A DNA stretch of 64,000 bases from the NCBI RefSeq assembly GCF_003013715.1, contig NC_072816.1:124001-188000 (forward strand), written 5' to 3'. The notes beneath the pieces were generated by a model, which made no database searches, was not told the origin of the DNA, and worked only from the letters and a program-made list of their open reading frames with translations. This stretch comes from Candidozyma auris. Lineage: Eukaryota > Ascomycota > Pichiomycetes > Serinales > Metschnikowiaceae. Below are positions 11,516 through 21,981 of the stretch, in pieces. A program made the position numbers and the translations under genes. How positions within the stretch are numbered: the first letter of the stretch is position 1; every line of letters starts with the position of its first letter.

Positions 11516-11969
11516 ATGTCGCCTGAGCTACGACCCGGGGTCTACTCGGCACAAGAGATCCGCAAACACTCGCTGCCTCTGGACTTGTGGATGACAATCC
11601 ATGGTAAAGTGTACGATGTGACTGCTTTTGCACAAGAACACCCTGGCGGTGTGGAGGTGCTCTTGGACTGCGGTGGAGTTGATGCTACAGAGGCATTTGA
11701 CGATGTGGCCCACTCGGATTTGGCAAGGGAGATGCTCGAGCCGTACTTTGTCGGTTTTGCCGAATCCGCCCAGAGAGAACACCAAAGAGGTCAGTGATCC
11801 AGAGAAGGCGCCAGAAACAGCAGCCAAGTGCACAAAACGCAACGATAAGTTGAGAGATTTCCGGCGGCAGAAGACATGTGCGCTGGTACTCGCTGGTGTA
11901 GCGCTACTGTGTGTGATTGTTGTGATGTTCCTTCAGAAGATCCAATGGTTGAGTCTTATTCAGAGGTAG
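11516..11969 (+). CDS. CYB5: Cytochrome b5, tail-anchored, one frameshift before the anchor
   Basis: Cytochrome b5 is an ER electron carrier that feeds desaturases and sterol enzymes. The heme-binding domain is complete: the HPGG motif at about residues 44-47 and the second axial histidine in the DVAHSD segment. In the same frame the protein would stop at 11797 with no membrane anchor. In the +1 frame directly after, a hydrophilic linker and then ALVLAGVALLCVIVVMFL give the expected C-terminal transmembrane anchor, ending at 11969. One extra base in the AGAGAGA run near 11774-11778 explains the break. Corrected length is about 150 residues. The ATG at 11516 (MSPELRPG) is chosen because the frame upstream begins at GTG. 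Confidence 0.85.
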
Positions 11970-12749
11970 TAGTGATGAATGCACTTTGCCTTGAAGAAAG
12001 CACGCGGAGGGCTTTATTCATGGGTTAATATCCCTTATTACATATAAGCGAAGAAGACGGCGCTAAAGGTTTCGGCATCGCAGAATACTATAATGATGCA
12101 ACTCTAGATACCAAGACTTATTCAGTGTCAAGCTGCAGTCACTGCCCTTCGAGTGTCATTCCCTACGCTTTTAGAGCCCCTATGAAGGAGAGCAGATCAC
12201 CTTATAGACAAGCTGCCCTCTAAAGTACATCTTTCGATCTCGGACAAGAGCAGATTCCTGCTTATAGAGAGCATTTCATACTTTCACCAGCCGTCTTCTC
12301 ATCGAAACTTACGTTTCAATGTTTGAACGCCTATGCATATCTCATTTAAGAACAATTGGAGGCAACTCATATTCCTATTTATTTTACGCATCAACATGAC
12401 TATAGACAATCTCGATGCTCCAGTGAACAAACGCAAGAAAAAGCAATGACTTCAGTCTTTTTCTTTTTGTCATCTATTCAATTCCCTGGCGTACTTTCGC
12501 AGCCGCTTACTCAGTCCCCACCTCCCCCGGGGAGCGTAAACAACTTATCACACTATCAACTCTAATAGACAAATCTCACAAGAAATCATAAATGCTTTTG
12601 TAGATTATCGTCCTCACGTAATATTCCATATGTAATCAAATCGGCGTTACCCAAGCCTTCATCCTATCCCTGTCCTGCATGGGGCACAACATCAGACCTA
12701 AGATAATCCAGTCTCTATTTTCTAACGAACCTAACGATTCTCCAACAAC
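11970..12749. other. Intergenic region and bZIP gene promoter
   Basis: About 780 bp with no supported gene. It holds one exact motif copy at 12496-12504, about 245 bp before the bZIP start. Confidence 0.7.
12496..12504 (+). promoter_or_regulatory. TTYGCAGCC motif, upstream of the bZIP gene
   Basis: Exact TTCGCAGCC, here followed by G rather than the usual A. Confidence 0.55.
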
Positions 12750-13862
12750 ATGCCCTACTCTCAAATTGGAGACCGCTCCCAGCCTGTGAATCACGTTAAA
12801 GACGATATCTGCGATTATATTGACCAGCCGCTCGACTTGAATCAGGAAAATATCCGTCTATTTGAGCAGCAGCAGCACTTCCAGCACCAACAGCAAATGC
12901 CCATGAACTTCCACTCTGCTGGAACTCCAGCGTTCAATATGACTCCGAATGGAATGCAGTGGCAGAGCGTGAATCAGGGACTGCCTGGCAACAACATACA
13001 CGGCGGGCCGTACATGAACAATATGCACCCAGCAATGGCTCCAGTAAGCCATGGACCTCATGAAGATGGCGCTTTTTTCAGAAGTGGCTCGGTTGGATCT
13101 AATATAGAAAAAGACCTGAATTCGTCATACCAGCAGCAGTGGGGAAGTGTCAACGTTGGCGTTGGCGGAGGCAACCATACAGATCTGTCGTTGCAGTCTT
13201 CTCCTCCGGGAGACAGTGAGGTGAAGGTTGGAGATCAGGTGAAGTCAAGAAGATCGAAGAGCCGGATCTTGAGTGATCAGGAAGAGGCGCTTTTGGCGAA
13301 AGATGATAAGGAGTTGACGGAGGAAGAACTCAAAATCAAGAAGAAGGCTCACAACAGGCTTGCGCAGCGTGCTTTCCGCGAGCGTAAACGTACAGAGCTC
13401 AAGGACCTTGAGACAAAGTTGTTGCAGAGCGAAGAAGAGAGACACAAGCTTGTGCGAGCGCTTCAGGATATCAAGCTGTCGTACGCGTCGGTACCTTCAG
13501 AAGATAGTCTCCTACGTAATGAGGTGCACAGCGCTGCCGACTCTCACTTCTCATTTCCTGGCTCTCAGGATGAGTTCATTGATCAGATGGTGGATCGAAA
13601 AAAACACAATGTCAATCCTGCTACGGTGAATAAAGTGTACGATGAGCCAGAGAAGCCAGGCAACAAGGTATTGGCGGTTGGCGCCGTGTGGGACTTTTTA
13701 CAGATTAAAGCTGAGGAGGATGGGTATGAAGGTATAGATATGTTTGATGTGATGCAGACATTGAGGGGCAAAGAGACCTGTCATGGGTATGGGCCCGCGT
13801 ACAAGCTCGACTACGTGATGGAAGCGCTTGAGAAAGTAAGGAGAGAAGTGCACGGAGAATAG
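12750..13862 (+). CDS. FCR3: Yap-family bZIP transcription factor, Fcr3-like
   Basis: A 370-residue nuclear DNA-binding protein. The N-terminal half is Gln/Asn/Met-rich. A fungal Yap-type basic region, AHNRLAQRAFRERKRTELKD, lies at about residues 197-216 and is followed by a leucine-zipper heptad (LETKLLQSEEERHKLVRAL). The NxxAQxxFR signature is that of Yap/Pap1 rather than Gcn4. The C-terminus contains LAVGAVWDFLQ and LRGKETCHGYGPAY, the His/Cys-containing block seen in C. albicans Fcr3 and related factors. The family controls stress, drug or iron responses; which one applies here cannot be read from sequence. The assignment to FCR3 rests on that C-terminal block and is moderate. Confidence 0.7.
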   Translation: MPYSQIGDRSQPVNHVKDDICDYIDQPLDLNQENIRLFEQQQHFQHQQQMPMNFHSAGTPAFNMTPNGMQWQSVNQGLPGNNIHGGPYMNNMHPAMAPVSHGPHEDGAFFRSGSVGSNIEKDLNSSYQQQWGSVNVGVGGGNHTDLSLQSSPPGDSEVKVGDQVKSRRSKSRILSDQEEALLAKDDKELTEEELKIKKKAHNRLAQRAFRERKRTELKDLETKLLQSEEERHKLVRALQDIKLSYASVPSEDSLLRNEVHSAADSHFSFPGSQDEFIDQMVDRKKHNVNPATVNKVYDEPEKPGNKVLAVGAVWDFLQIKAEEDGYEGIDMFDVMQTLRGKETCHGYGPAYKLDYVMEALEKVRREVHGE

Positions 13863-13975
13863 ACAATATCACGGCTGACATTTGTTGGGTAAGATAAGGC
13901 ACTGATATTAAGCAAATGTCAACTTTAATAATTAAATCTATTTGGTTGACAGGTAACATGCGGCCGTTCAGGTGG

Positions 13976-13984
13976 TTTGCAGCC
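13976..13984 (+). promoter_or_regulatory. TTYGCAGCC motif, upstream of STI1
   Basis: Exact TTTGCAGCC followed by AAAA, about 440 bp upstream of STI1. Confidence 0.55.
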
Positions 13985-14319
13985 AAAAGGTGCATCGAAG
14001 GTACAGCTTCAATCAGGCTTAAGAAGGAACTACAAGCAGAGCCAAATACCACTTTTATTACATTGTCTTGCCACTGCGTCTCCTTTTTCCCATTTCCATA
14101 TTCATCAAATCTGGTCGAATGATTCTCAATTTTGGGCTTCAATCAGCACTAGTATCGGGCGCTGGACCTGATTGCAAAAGGCGCCAGCACATAATCATCA
14201 TATTACCAGACTTCTTTATATTGGTGGACTCCCCAACAGACTACCAAAGCTTCGTTCTCCATAACCTTTATTTATTCTGTCTGTTTTGTCTATGTACTCT
14301 TCTTTGAACAGCCTTTCTC

Positions 14320-14334
14320 GGAAGCTTCTAGAAG
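14320..14334. promoter_or_regulatory. Heat-shock element upstream of STI1
   Basis: GGAAGCTTCTAGAAG gives three perfect inverted nGAAn units at 14321, 14326 and 14331. This is a consensus Hsf1 trimer site, 90 bp upstream of the ATG, and fits the known heat induction of STI1. Confidence 0.85.
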
Positions 14335-14359
14335 TGCACAGGTGCACTCGCCTGCTATC

Positions 14360-14367
14360 TATATAAT
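14360..14367 (+). promoter_or_regulatory. TATA box of STI1
   Basis: TATATAAT lies about 57 bp before the ATG and 25 bp after the heat-shock element, as in a stress-inducible TATA promoter. Confidence 0.7.
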
Positions 14368-14423
14368 CCTCCCCGAACATCATCACCTTAACCAACAGAG
14401 ATCAATTCACAATTCCTAGTGTC

Positions 14424-16196
14424 ATGTCTGCTGAAGAATATAAAGCTGAGGGTAACAAGCTCTTTGCAGCCAAGGAGTTTGACAAGGCCATTGAGCAGTT
14501 TACTAAAGCCATCGAAACTTCTGATGTGCCTAACCACGTCTTGTACTCCAACAGGTCTGCTTGCTACGCTTCATTGAAGAACTTCACTAAGGCATTGGAA
14601 GACGCAGAAAAGTGCGTGGAGATTAACCCTACTTGGGCCAAAGGTTACAACCGTGTTGGCGCTGCCCAGTACGGAATAGGCAACTTGGAAGATGCAAAGA
14701 AATCTTACTCCAAGGCTTTGGAGTTGGACTCACTGAACGCCATGGCCAAGAGCGGTTTGCAAGCCGTTGAGGATGCAGAGAACTCCCAGAGCCCCGACAT
14801 GGGTTTGGGTAAGATTTTCTCCGACCCCAACTTGATGAACAAGTTGAAGAGCAACCCTAAGACGGCCGAAATGATGAACGACCCAGCTTTGGTCGCCAAA
14901 GTATTGCAATTGCAACAAAATCCTAAAGCAGGCATGCAGACCATGCTCTCTGACCCACGCATGATGACGATTATGGGTGTGTTGATGGGCATTGATTTGG
15001 ACATGTTCCAGGGAAAAGATGCTCCTGGTAAGCCTGAGGAGAGTTCTTCAGCCTCAAAATCCGAGACTGCGAAGGAGGAGCCCAAGCAGGAATTCAAGGA
15101 GGAGTCGCTGTCAAAGCCCTCTTCTAGCTCCGAGTCTAATCCCGCCCCACTGAGCTCTGAGTCCAAGTCTGAGGCTACGGAGGATGTCGAGATGGAGGAC
15201 TCAAGTAAGGTAGAAGCTGATGCTGCCAAGGCTGAAGGTAATGCCTTGTACAAGCAGAGGAAGTTTGACGAGGCTATTGCAAAGTACGACCATGCATGGG
15301 AGCTTTACCAGGATATCACATACCTAAACAACAGAGCTGCCGCTGAATTTGAAAAAGGTGACTACGATGCTGCCATTAAGACTTGCGAAAAGGCAATTGA
15401 TGAAGGCAGAAGCATGAGAGCTGACTACAAGATCATAGCTAAGTCGTTTGCCAGAATTGGTAATTGTTACTTGAAGAAAGACGACTTGGAGAACGCTGCC
15501 AAGTTCTTTGACAAGTCTTTGACCGAGCATAGAACTCCAGACGTTTTGAGCAAGTTAAGAAATACACAAAAAGAGATCAAGGTCAGAGAGGCCAAGAGTT
15601 ACATCAACCCCGAAAAGGCCGAGGAGGCGAGATTGGAGGGTAAAGAATATTTCACAAAGGGTGACTGGCCCAACGCCGTTAAGGCTTACACTGAGATGGT
15701 GAAAAGAGCTCCCGAAGATGCCAGAGGGTACTCCAACAGAGCTGCTGCGTTGGCCAAGTTGATGTCATTTCCTGATGCTGTCGAAGACTGTAACAAAGCC
15801 ATTGAATTGGATCCTACATTCATCAGAGCGTATATCAGGAAAGCCAATGCGCAGTTGGCTATGAAGGAATACTCTCAAGTAATCAACACATTAAATGACG
15901 CTCTTGCAAAGGATCAAGAGTTGAACGGTGGAAAGAACGCCAACGAAATCAACCAGTTGATGCACAGAGCAATGTCGCAGCGTTTTGCAGCAATCGAGGG
16001 CGAAACTCCGGAACAAACGATGGAGAGAGTGTCTAAGGACCCAGAAATAGTTGAAATTTTGCAAGACCCTGTCATGCAGGGTATATTGGGTCAAGCCAGA
16101 GATAATCCAGCGGCATTGCAAGAGCACATGAAGAACCCAGAGGTGGCAAAGAAAGTCAACATGTTGATTGCTGCTGGCGTAATTCGTACTCGTTAG
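14424..16196 (+). CDS. STI1: Hsp90/Hsp70 co-chaperone Sti1 (Hop)
   Basis: Sti1 bridges Hsp70 and Hsp90 in the cytosol and hands over client proteins. All domains are present in a 590-residue protein, the usual length. TPR1 starts at EYKAEGNKLFAAKEFDKAIE (residues 5-24), followed by a first DP domain with Asp-Pro repeats and Met-rich helices at about residues 130-190. An acidic/Ser-rich linker runs at about 200-265. TPR2A starts at AAKAEGNALYKQRKFDEAI, TPR2B at EARLEGKEYFTKGDWPNAV, and the C-terminal DP2 domain (DPVMQGILGQARDNPAALQ) is near residue 545. The ATG is followed directly by SAEEYK, as in orthologues. The upstream heat-shock element indicates Hsf1 control. Confidence 0.97.
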   Translation: MSAEEYKAEGNKLFAAKEFDKAIEQFTKAIETSDVPNHVLYSNRSACYASLKNFTKALEDAEKCVEINPTWAKGYNRVGAAQYGIGNLEDAKKSYSKALELDSLNAMAKSGLQAVEDAENSQSPDMGLGKIFSDPNLMNKLKSNPKTAEMMNDPALVAKVLQLQQNPKAGMQTMLSDPRMMTIMGVLMGIDLDMFQGKDAPGKPEESSSASKSETAKEEPKQEFKEESLSKPSSSSESNPAPLSSESKSEATEDVEMEDSSKVEADAAKAEGNALYKQRKFDEAIAKYDHAWELYQDITYLNNRAAAEFEKGDYDAAIKTCEKAIDEGRSMRADYKIIAKSFARIGNCYLKKDDLENAAKFFDKSLTEHRTPDVLSKLRNTQKEIKVREAKSYINPEKAEEARLEGKEYFTKGDWPNAVKAYTEMVKRAPEDARGYSNRAAALAKLMSFPDAVEDCNKAIELDPTFIRAYIRKANAQLAMKEYSQVINTLNDALAKDQELNGGKNANEINQLMHRAMSQRFAAIEGETPEQTMERVSKDPEIVEILQDPVMQGILGQARDNPAALQEHMKNPEVAKKVNMLIAAGVIRTR

Positions 16197-16263
16197 CATA
16201 TGTGGAATTAGTATAAAAGTATATCATCATCGTTAAAATCGTGGTAAGCATACTATTTACAAT

Positions 16264-18869
16264 TTAAAGCCCATTATCGAAGAAGAAATTAGGAAGTGCC
16301 AGAAAATCTTGGTTTATCGCGGCGAGCAATAGGTCGTCGTCGATATTGAAGTCTTTTCTTTCAGAATCTCTAGCAGATGCAAAGTCAACAGGATGAAGTA
16401 TGTTGGAAAGTGTAGGGTCATTCTTTTTGGGTGAAGGTGCCTCCATGCCGCTCGCGTGTTGAAAAGTTAGCGAAGCAATGTCTTGGTTTGATACGCTCGA
16501 GGATGTATCAAGCGAACCATTGGGCGTGAATTTCCTGTCGTCACTTTGCAGATTTATATCTGTGTACGGATGCATGCAAGTCAAGAGACTCAACAAATCG
16601 GAAGGAGCGCTCACTTCTGTATAAAATTGAGGAAACTCCTTTTCAACTTGTTCTAAATGCGACTTAAGCTGAGGGTTGCTGCCCAATATGTCAACATTGT
16701 TATTTTCTTCATATACTTTCACAGTGATACGAAGAGCAATACGAATAATAATGCCAAATAAATGCAAACGTAAGTAGAATGCACCGGTTGAGGGTTTCTT
16801 AGCCAAATCAGTGTAGTGATTAAAGAAGTTCATTGATAAATCAATAAGCAAGTTCAAGTCGGTAACGCCTTCGCTATCATCAGAATAATTGAGGCAGTTA
16901 GCAATCAAGTTCATCATGGCGAAAAAAGGATAAGTAATTATCCAGTTCATGGCGAAGAACGAGACACTTTTTCTATTGATGCCGCGAATAAGATGAAGTA
17001 TAGTTCTTGCGCTGTCAAGGGCAAGTTTTCTGTACTGTGAGTTTTCATAAGGAGGGGTATTACCTTGATTGGGGTCGAGCTGCGAAGGAACCTTATTGAT
17101 GGTCATGAGCTGGAAGAAGTAGGCAAGCTGGAACGAAAGAATACCATCATTGACGCTGCTCATCCTTTCATCTCCGGAAAATCTCGCCAACATTAACGCG
17201 AATTCAGGCTCGAAGTAAAAGCGAGGACGAAACTCTTCCTTCAACTCATTCGATATATTCTTAAGTTCGCCGTTAAGAGAGGTGACAATATCCTGAACGC
17301 CTTTCAAACTATCATACTTGACAGTTGCACTAAAAAGTTGAAAGTATGTGAAGGCTCTAATTTGAGAAAGTTTATAAAGAAAGAAGCGAACATAAACCTC
17401 ATCAAAAGAAAAGCGCAGGTGGCCGCAAAGCTGATAAAACTTTTCAATGTCTGCCTGAGACATGAGCTGCGGCACGTACCAAGGGTCGGCGGGCGTAAGT
17501 GTAGAAACGTCGACGATGTTTACCAGCGGGGGCTTACCCGTTCTGTGACTCATCTCCACGTCAAAACACAGTACCGCCGCCCAAAGCCTGCTTCGTTTTT
17601 GAATATCTGGCTGTGGTAGATGTTGAAATGTCTCGAATCTGTGAAGACCAAGTTCCTGGGCGTATCTCAGAGCCATGCTGACAAAAGAATAATTCATCTC
17701 TGTCACAACCCAGGTGGTTTCCAAATGGACCACTAAGAGCAAAAGTGCTTGCACAGTAGCCATGCCTTCACTGACAACACTTATTGTGTGGAAGTAGTAT
17801 ACAGAGTTGAGGAACATCTCTTCTTGTAACGCAGTTAGCTGCTCGATAGGCATGGAATCCAACTTTAAGCACTTGCCACAGGGGCGCAGATCGGTAACTC
17901 TTTGATCGATGACAACAGTTATCGAAATGCATAGTATTAGACTCATGGCCATTAACTCCGAGTTCAAAAACTTGTACTGCTTCTTCTTGGGGGCACCTTT
18001 GTTGGCATAAAATTTGACAAATAGCTCCTTGGCTTCGTCAGCGTCGAGAACGAAATCTGCCAACACTATGGAGTGGTATTGCTGTAGAAGCTCAAATGTG
18101 AGCTGCTTATCGTGCGGATAAATGCCCTCTTTGAGCTTTTTGACATCGTCCTCAGGGTACAGCTTCATTTCTGTCCACACGCTCAGAAAAAGCTGTTTCC
18201 ATGCCATAAAGTAATACAATATCGTTCTGAAGGGAATTACAATCTTATGGTCCTCTGGCTTGAGCCTGGATTCAATCCACTCAATACTTTGCGTACTGAA
18301 AATGAAGACTATACCCAGATGCAATCCCTTGTAATGAAGCATCTGGTGGCCAAGATTGCAGTTGTCACAATCTCCTTGGAAGTTCTTTGAAAGGATCGAC
18401 CTCGTCCGCTCAAAAAACGCCTTACCTGACTTGAGCAGCGACGAGTGGGTCCCCTTAATTGCTTTCGGCTCATTGGAAGCGTTGTTGTTGCTATCATTAT
18501 CGTTACTCTTCCCGTATCAGTTTCCTGGAGACTCAGCTCCAGCGCAGGTGAGCTTGATGTAGTTGAGGATGAATCGGCCAGGTTTCGGTCTACGGAACCG
18601 GGAGATGGCACGTTCCGAGAATCAAGCCCGCCAACTCTATCTGCGATCTGCTGCATGAGCGACTCTAACCGATCGAGTCTGTTTGTAATCACGTCCAGCA
18701 GCGCCTTTGTTCGAGACTTGCGTGGTTTGTTACTGGGGTACTCACATGGAATCTTGATATTTGAACAGTGAGCACACGGTTGTTCTCCATTACACTTGAT
18801 CTTCTTCTTGCGGCACGTGGCGCACGCCTTGGCCACCCTGTCTCTTTTGCCCTTCACCACTGCACTCAT
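16264..18869 (-). CDS. Zn2Cys6 fungal transcription factor A, one frameshift
   Basis: A fungal-specific transcription factor of about 868 residues. The zinc cluster ACATCRKKKIKCNGEQPC continues to the fifth and sixth cysteines (CX2CX6CX5CX2CX6C) at about residues 15-42. A short coiled-coil linker (LLDVITNRLDRLESLMQQI) and the long fungal-specific middle homology region follow. After about 18510 the frame breaks: one A is missing where DTG should continue as KSNDND. The rest runs from there to the stop at 16264. It resembles factor B immediately upstream in layout and in segments such as QSIEWIESRL versus SSIDWMERQL, so the two look like old tandem duplicates. Target genes are unknown. The ATG at 18869 (MSAVVKGK) lies just before the cluster. 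Confidence 0.88.
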
Positions 18870-19353
18870 AGCTTCTTGAGATTCGAATGAGCGACAGCCG
18901 GCAAAACTGTAAATGTGCCTCAATGTCAGCAGCGCACTTGATATATATGTACTTTTTGGCAGCGTTCGATGAGAGTGGAAGGCGCAGGAGGCGCTTGTGT
19001 GCACGAGCTGAAACAATACGACTGTTGAGAAAGATGGCCGAGATGACAACTTGTACTCGAAAAAATCGCACTGCCCGATGGCTGCGAAACACGACTGGGT
19101 GCATGAATATACGACCAAGGGGAAGGTGGTACAAAGAAATGTCGAGAGGAAAGTGTTTCCTGTTGTTTTCTTATTCGTTCGAAGTTTTGTGTGAGGCGAA
19201 TGTAATGGGAACGCATCGTAATTTTCATGTGCTTCATGGACGCAACGGTGGGGATGATGAGTAAGCGGGTTGACGCCTTCTACCGTTTCTGAGCCTTCTC
19301 AAAGCTGCTGTCAAGCCTGCCAGTAGTATCTCTTTTAGAATTGTAATTTCTTT
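18870..19353. other. Intergenic region between tandem Zn2Cys6 genes
   Basis: About 480 bp between factor B's stop and factor A's start, with a motif copy at 19080-19088 and no supported gene. Confidence 0.7.
19080..19088 (-). promoter_or_regulatory. TTYGCAGCC motif, upstream of Zn2Cys6 factor A
   Basis: GGCTGCGAA on the plus strand, within GATGGCTGCGAAAC, about 210 bp upstream of factor A. Confidence 0.55.
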
Positions 19354-21708
19354 TTAGAATTGCTGACTGCTGTCAAAGAAGATATTCGGAAGGTCGTTCA
19401 TTTGGGATTGGATCAACATGTCGATGTCGTCGTAGGTCACTTCCTGGCCTAGCCCTTCAAATTGATTTCTCCGTGCATTCAAAGAAGAAGGCACCACCTC
19501 TGGCGGATGGAGCAATGGGCGTGTACCGCTAGTAAAAGATGAGACAGACGATGCCTTGCTGGAGGCTGATTTGGGCTCGTTGGTGAATGGCGATTGGCCC
19601 GTGACTTCCGGAATTATCGTCATCACCGACAGATTGAAACTCTCTTTGCTCTGGAATAACTCTGGAAACATTTCTTTTGCAGAGTCAAGGTGCGCTTTTA
19701 GTGCCAGATTGCCCTCCACGATCGAAATGCCCGTGCTTCTTTCGTAGATAGTAAGAACTAACCGTAAGAGTACCTTGAACATAAGCAGCGTGAACGTGTA
19801 CCGCTGAGGCTTGCTCATGAGATCAGTTGTTTGCTCGATGCCTCTTCTGCTTAGAATATCCATGGATGTTTCTATCAAGAGCATTAAATCGCTATAGGTA
19901 TCTGGCGAGTTTGGGAAGTTCATGCACGTTGTCAGCAAGTGTAAGAATGCTGCAGACGGGAAGAAAATTACCCATTCGAAGAAGGAATTGCTGAGATTAG
20001 CGCTTTCGCTACTTTTGAGTAAATGCGCCATTGTTCTAGCGCTATCGAGGGAAATTTGTTTGTAGCGAGCTGTCTTCTCTTCGTCCTCGTCTTCAAAAGT
20101 AAACATCAGCGGGAGCCTGTTGATGATCATAATGTGATAGAAGAATGTTAAACGAACCGACCAGCTGATTTCGTTTTCAATCTTGTCCTTGTGATTATAA
20201 ATTTGGAATCCTGGGTCGTTGAAAAATATCGGCCGCATGGACTCTGGTAGCACCTGTGCCGTAGCTAGAAGGTCTGTGTTGAGAGCATCCAAGTTTTGCA
20301 GAAGGGAGGCAAAGTCCTTCACGTTAGCGGATGCTGAAAAGAGAAGCTCGTAGCTTCTAGCTCTTATCAGAAGAATCCGAGCAAAGTAATTGTGCAAGGA
20401 GTGTACGAGTGGGGTGTCTGACACGAGAATTTCAGTGACGTTGATATCTAGAAGCTCGGGGCTTACGTCGGATCTATTGATGATGGGGGCTTTTCCTCCT
20501 CTGAAACAGACTTCCATATCCATGTAACAACATAACCACCATATGCGCTTTCTGTGAGAGCTGACAGCTCTATCTAGACCCCGGTACGACTCAATTCGAT
20601 GTAGACCCATATCTTGGGCGTATCTGATGGCGGGGACCAATAACATGTAATTTACTTGAGGAGAGAACCAATGACACTCCAAGTAACCAGAGAAAAGCAA
20701 TATCGCCTCTATAGTGTCGATACCTGCTCCAACAACACTGATTCTGTGGTAATAGTATATTGCATTACTCATAAGCCTGTCCTCAAGCTTTCTTAAGGAC
20801 TGGTCTGACCACTCCGAGCCGTCATTGACCTGCTCAAGGGGCCCAATGTTCGTCTCAAATCTCATGAAGATGGAGAAAGCAAGTGATACAGTCATCATTA
20901 GAAGCTCTGCCGAGGAAAACTGACATTTTTCGAAGTAGTATCTCTCGAACATCTTTCTGATACGTTTGATGTCGCCCACACCTTCAATTCGTAGAATCGG
21001 CGTCATGAACATATCTAAAATGCTGAATACAAGGTTGCTATTCTCCGGAAACGGCCTTGTCATGAGTCTTTTCTTTTCTTCGTGCCCGACAGGCATGGGA
21101 TCTAGCCATTTGATATAAAAATGCTTTGCTTTTCCCTGAAAAAACAACGGCATGTTAGTCAAGGGAGTGATCAAGCCCTTATTTTCTTCACCTAACTGTC
21201 TCTCCATCCAGTCGATGGAGCTCTGGGACATTATATGGGCGAAAGAGTGAGCGCCAAAGAAAAGCAGAACATTCTTCAAAGGTAGACCGCTGGAGCTGCG
21301 TTTCTGGCCCGAGGATCTGTTGCCGCCCTCTGCAGCCTCACTCACAGTTCGTGAAAGAATTGGTTCTTCCTCTCTCTCGTCATTAGACTCGTCCTCCTCC
21401 TCACTCAGACTATAAGTACCGCCGGAGCCTCTTCCATTCTCCACTTTCTTTCTTGCGCTGGCCAGCCCTCCTAGCCTAGCACTCAAGTCCAAAATCACCT
21501 CCTCGAGCCTTTCAATTCGCTGGCTGAGCAGTAGCTTCAGCAGCTTAGGTTCGAAAGCACGCTTCTTGGATGGCTGTCTCTCAGCGTAATGACAAACGAG
21601 CTCATTGGCAGTTTTGCAATTGGAGCACGGCACCTGTCCATCGCACTTCACTTTCTTTCTGCGGCACGTATCACATGCCACACGTATTCTCTTACGATCT
21701 TCAGACAT
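19354..21708 (-). CDS. Zn2Cys6 fungal transcription factor B
   Basis: An intact 784-residue transcription factor. MSEDRKRIRVACDTCRRKKV opens the protein, and the zinc cluster (CX2CX6CX5CX2CX7C) ends at about residue 41. A Leu-rich dimerisation helix (LLLSQRIERLEEVILDLSARL) follows, then an acidic Ser/Glu linker, then the fungal-specific domain with RYAQDMGLHRIESY and the arginine/tryptophan-rich KRIWWLCCYMDMEVC. An alternative in-frame ATG at 21771 would add 21 residues; the start nearest the zinc cluster is preferred. It sits head-to-tail with paralogue A. The group resembles Tbs1/Hal9-like or CTG-clade ZCF proteins, but I cannot name an orthologue. Confidence 0.88.
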   Translation of the reverse strand: MSEDRKRIRVACDTCRRKKVKCDGQVPCSNCKTANELVCHYAERQPSKKRAFEPKLLKLLLSQRIERLEEVILDLSARLGGLASARKKVENGRGSGGTYSLSEEEDESNDEREEEPILSRTVSEAAEGGNRSSGQKRSSSGLPLKNVLLFFGAHSFAHIMSQSSIDWMERQLGEENKGLITPLTNMPLFFQGKAKHFYIKWLDPMPVGHEEKKRLMTRPFPENSNLVFSILDMFMTPILRIEGVGDIKRIRKMFERYYFEKCQFSSAELLMMTVSLAFSIFMRFETNIGPLEQVNDGSEWSDQSLRKLEDRLMSNAIYYYHRISVVGAGIDTIEAILLFSGYLECHWFSPQVNYMLLVPAIRYAQDMGLHRIESYRGLDRAVSSHRKRIWWLCCYMDMEVCFRGGKAPIINRSDVSPELLDINVTEILVSDTPLVHSLHNYFARILLIRARSYELLFSASANVKDFASLLQNLDALNTDLLATAQVLPESMRPIFFNDPGFQIYNHKDKIENEISWSVRLTFFYHIMIINRLPLMFTFEDEDEEKTARYKQISLDSARTMAHLLKSSESANLSNSFFEWVIFFPSAAFLHLLTTCMNFPNSPDTYSDLMLLIETSMDILSRRGIEQTTDLMSKPQRYTFTLLMFKVLLRLVLTIYERSTGISIVEGNLALKAHLDSAKEMFPELFQSKESFNLSVMTIIPEVTGQSPFTNEPKSASSKASSVSSFTSGTRPLLHPPEVVPSSLNARRNQFEGLGQEVTYDDIDMLIQSQMNDLPNIFFDSSQQF

Positions 21709-21781
21709 GGCACGTCTTATGTTGACCTTTGGAACAGTTCTGGTGATGGTAGATCTTGGCCAGTATTGCATACGGCACTTC

Positions 21782-21790
21782 GGCTGCAAA
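21782..21790 (-). promoter_or_regulatory. TTYGCAGCC motif, close to Zn2Cys6 factor B
   Basis: GGCTGCAAA on the plus strand, about 75 bp upstream of the chosen start of factor B. Confidence 0.5.
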
Positions 21791-21972
21791 ATCCCCGTAT
21801 TCGGCTCATTGAACGGATATGAGTAAGGAAGACTATTTGTAGCGTATACTCAGTGAAACGAAGAACTCAAGGAGGATTGTAGGCGTTAGGTACTCATTTG
21901 TATTGTTGTGGTCTTATTGGAGTAGATGGCTTAGGCACGGCCAATGTATGAAGCCGTTCAGCATGCCATAAT

Positions 21973-21981
21973 GGCTGCGAA
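21973..21981 (-). promoter_or_regulatory. TTYGCAGCC motif, upstream of Zn2Cys6 factor B
   Basis: GGCTGCGAA within ATAATGGCTGCGAAATCC, about 265 bp upstream of factor B. Confidence 0.6.

Larger units (their letters stand above)
13863..14423. other. STI1 promoter region
   Basis: About 560 bp. It contains a motif copy (13976-13984), a heat-shock element (14320-14334) and a TATA box (14360-14367), and no supported gene. Confidence 0.75.
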
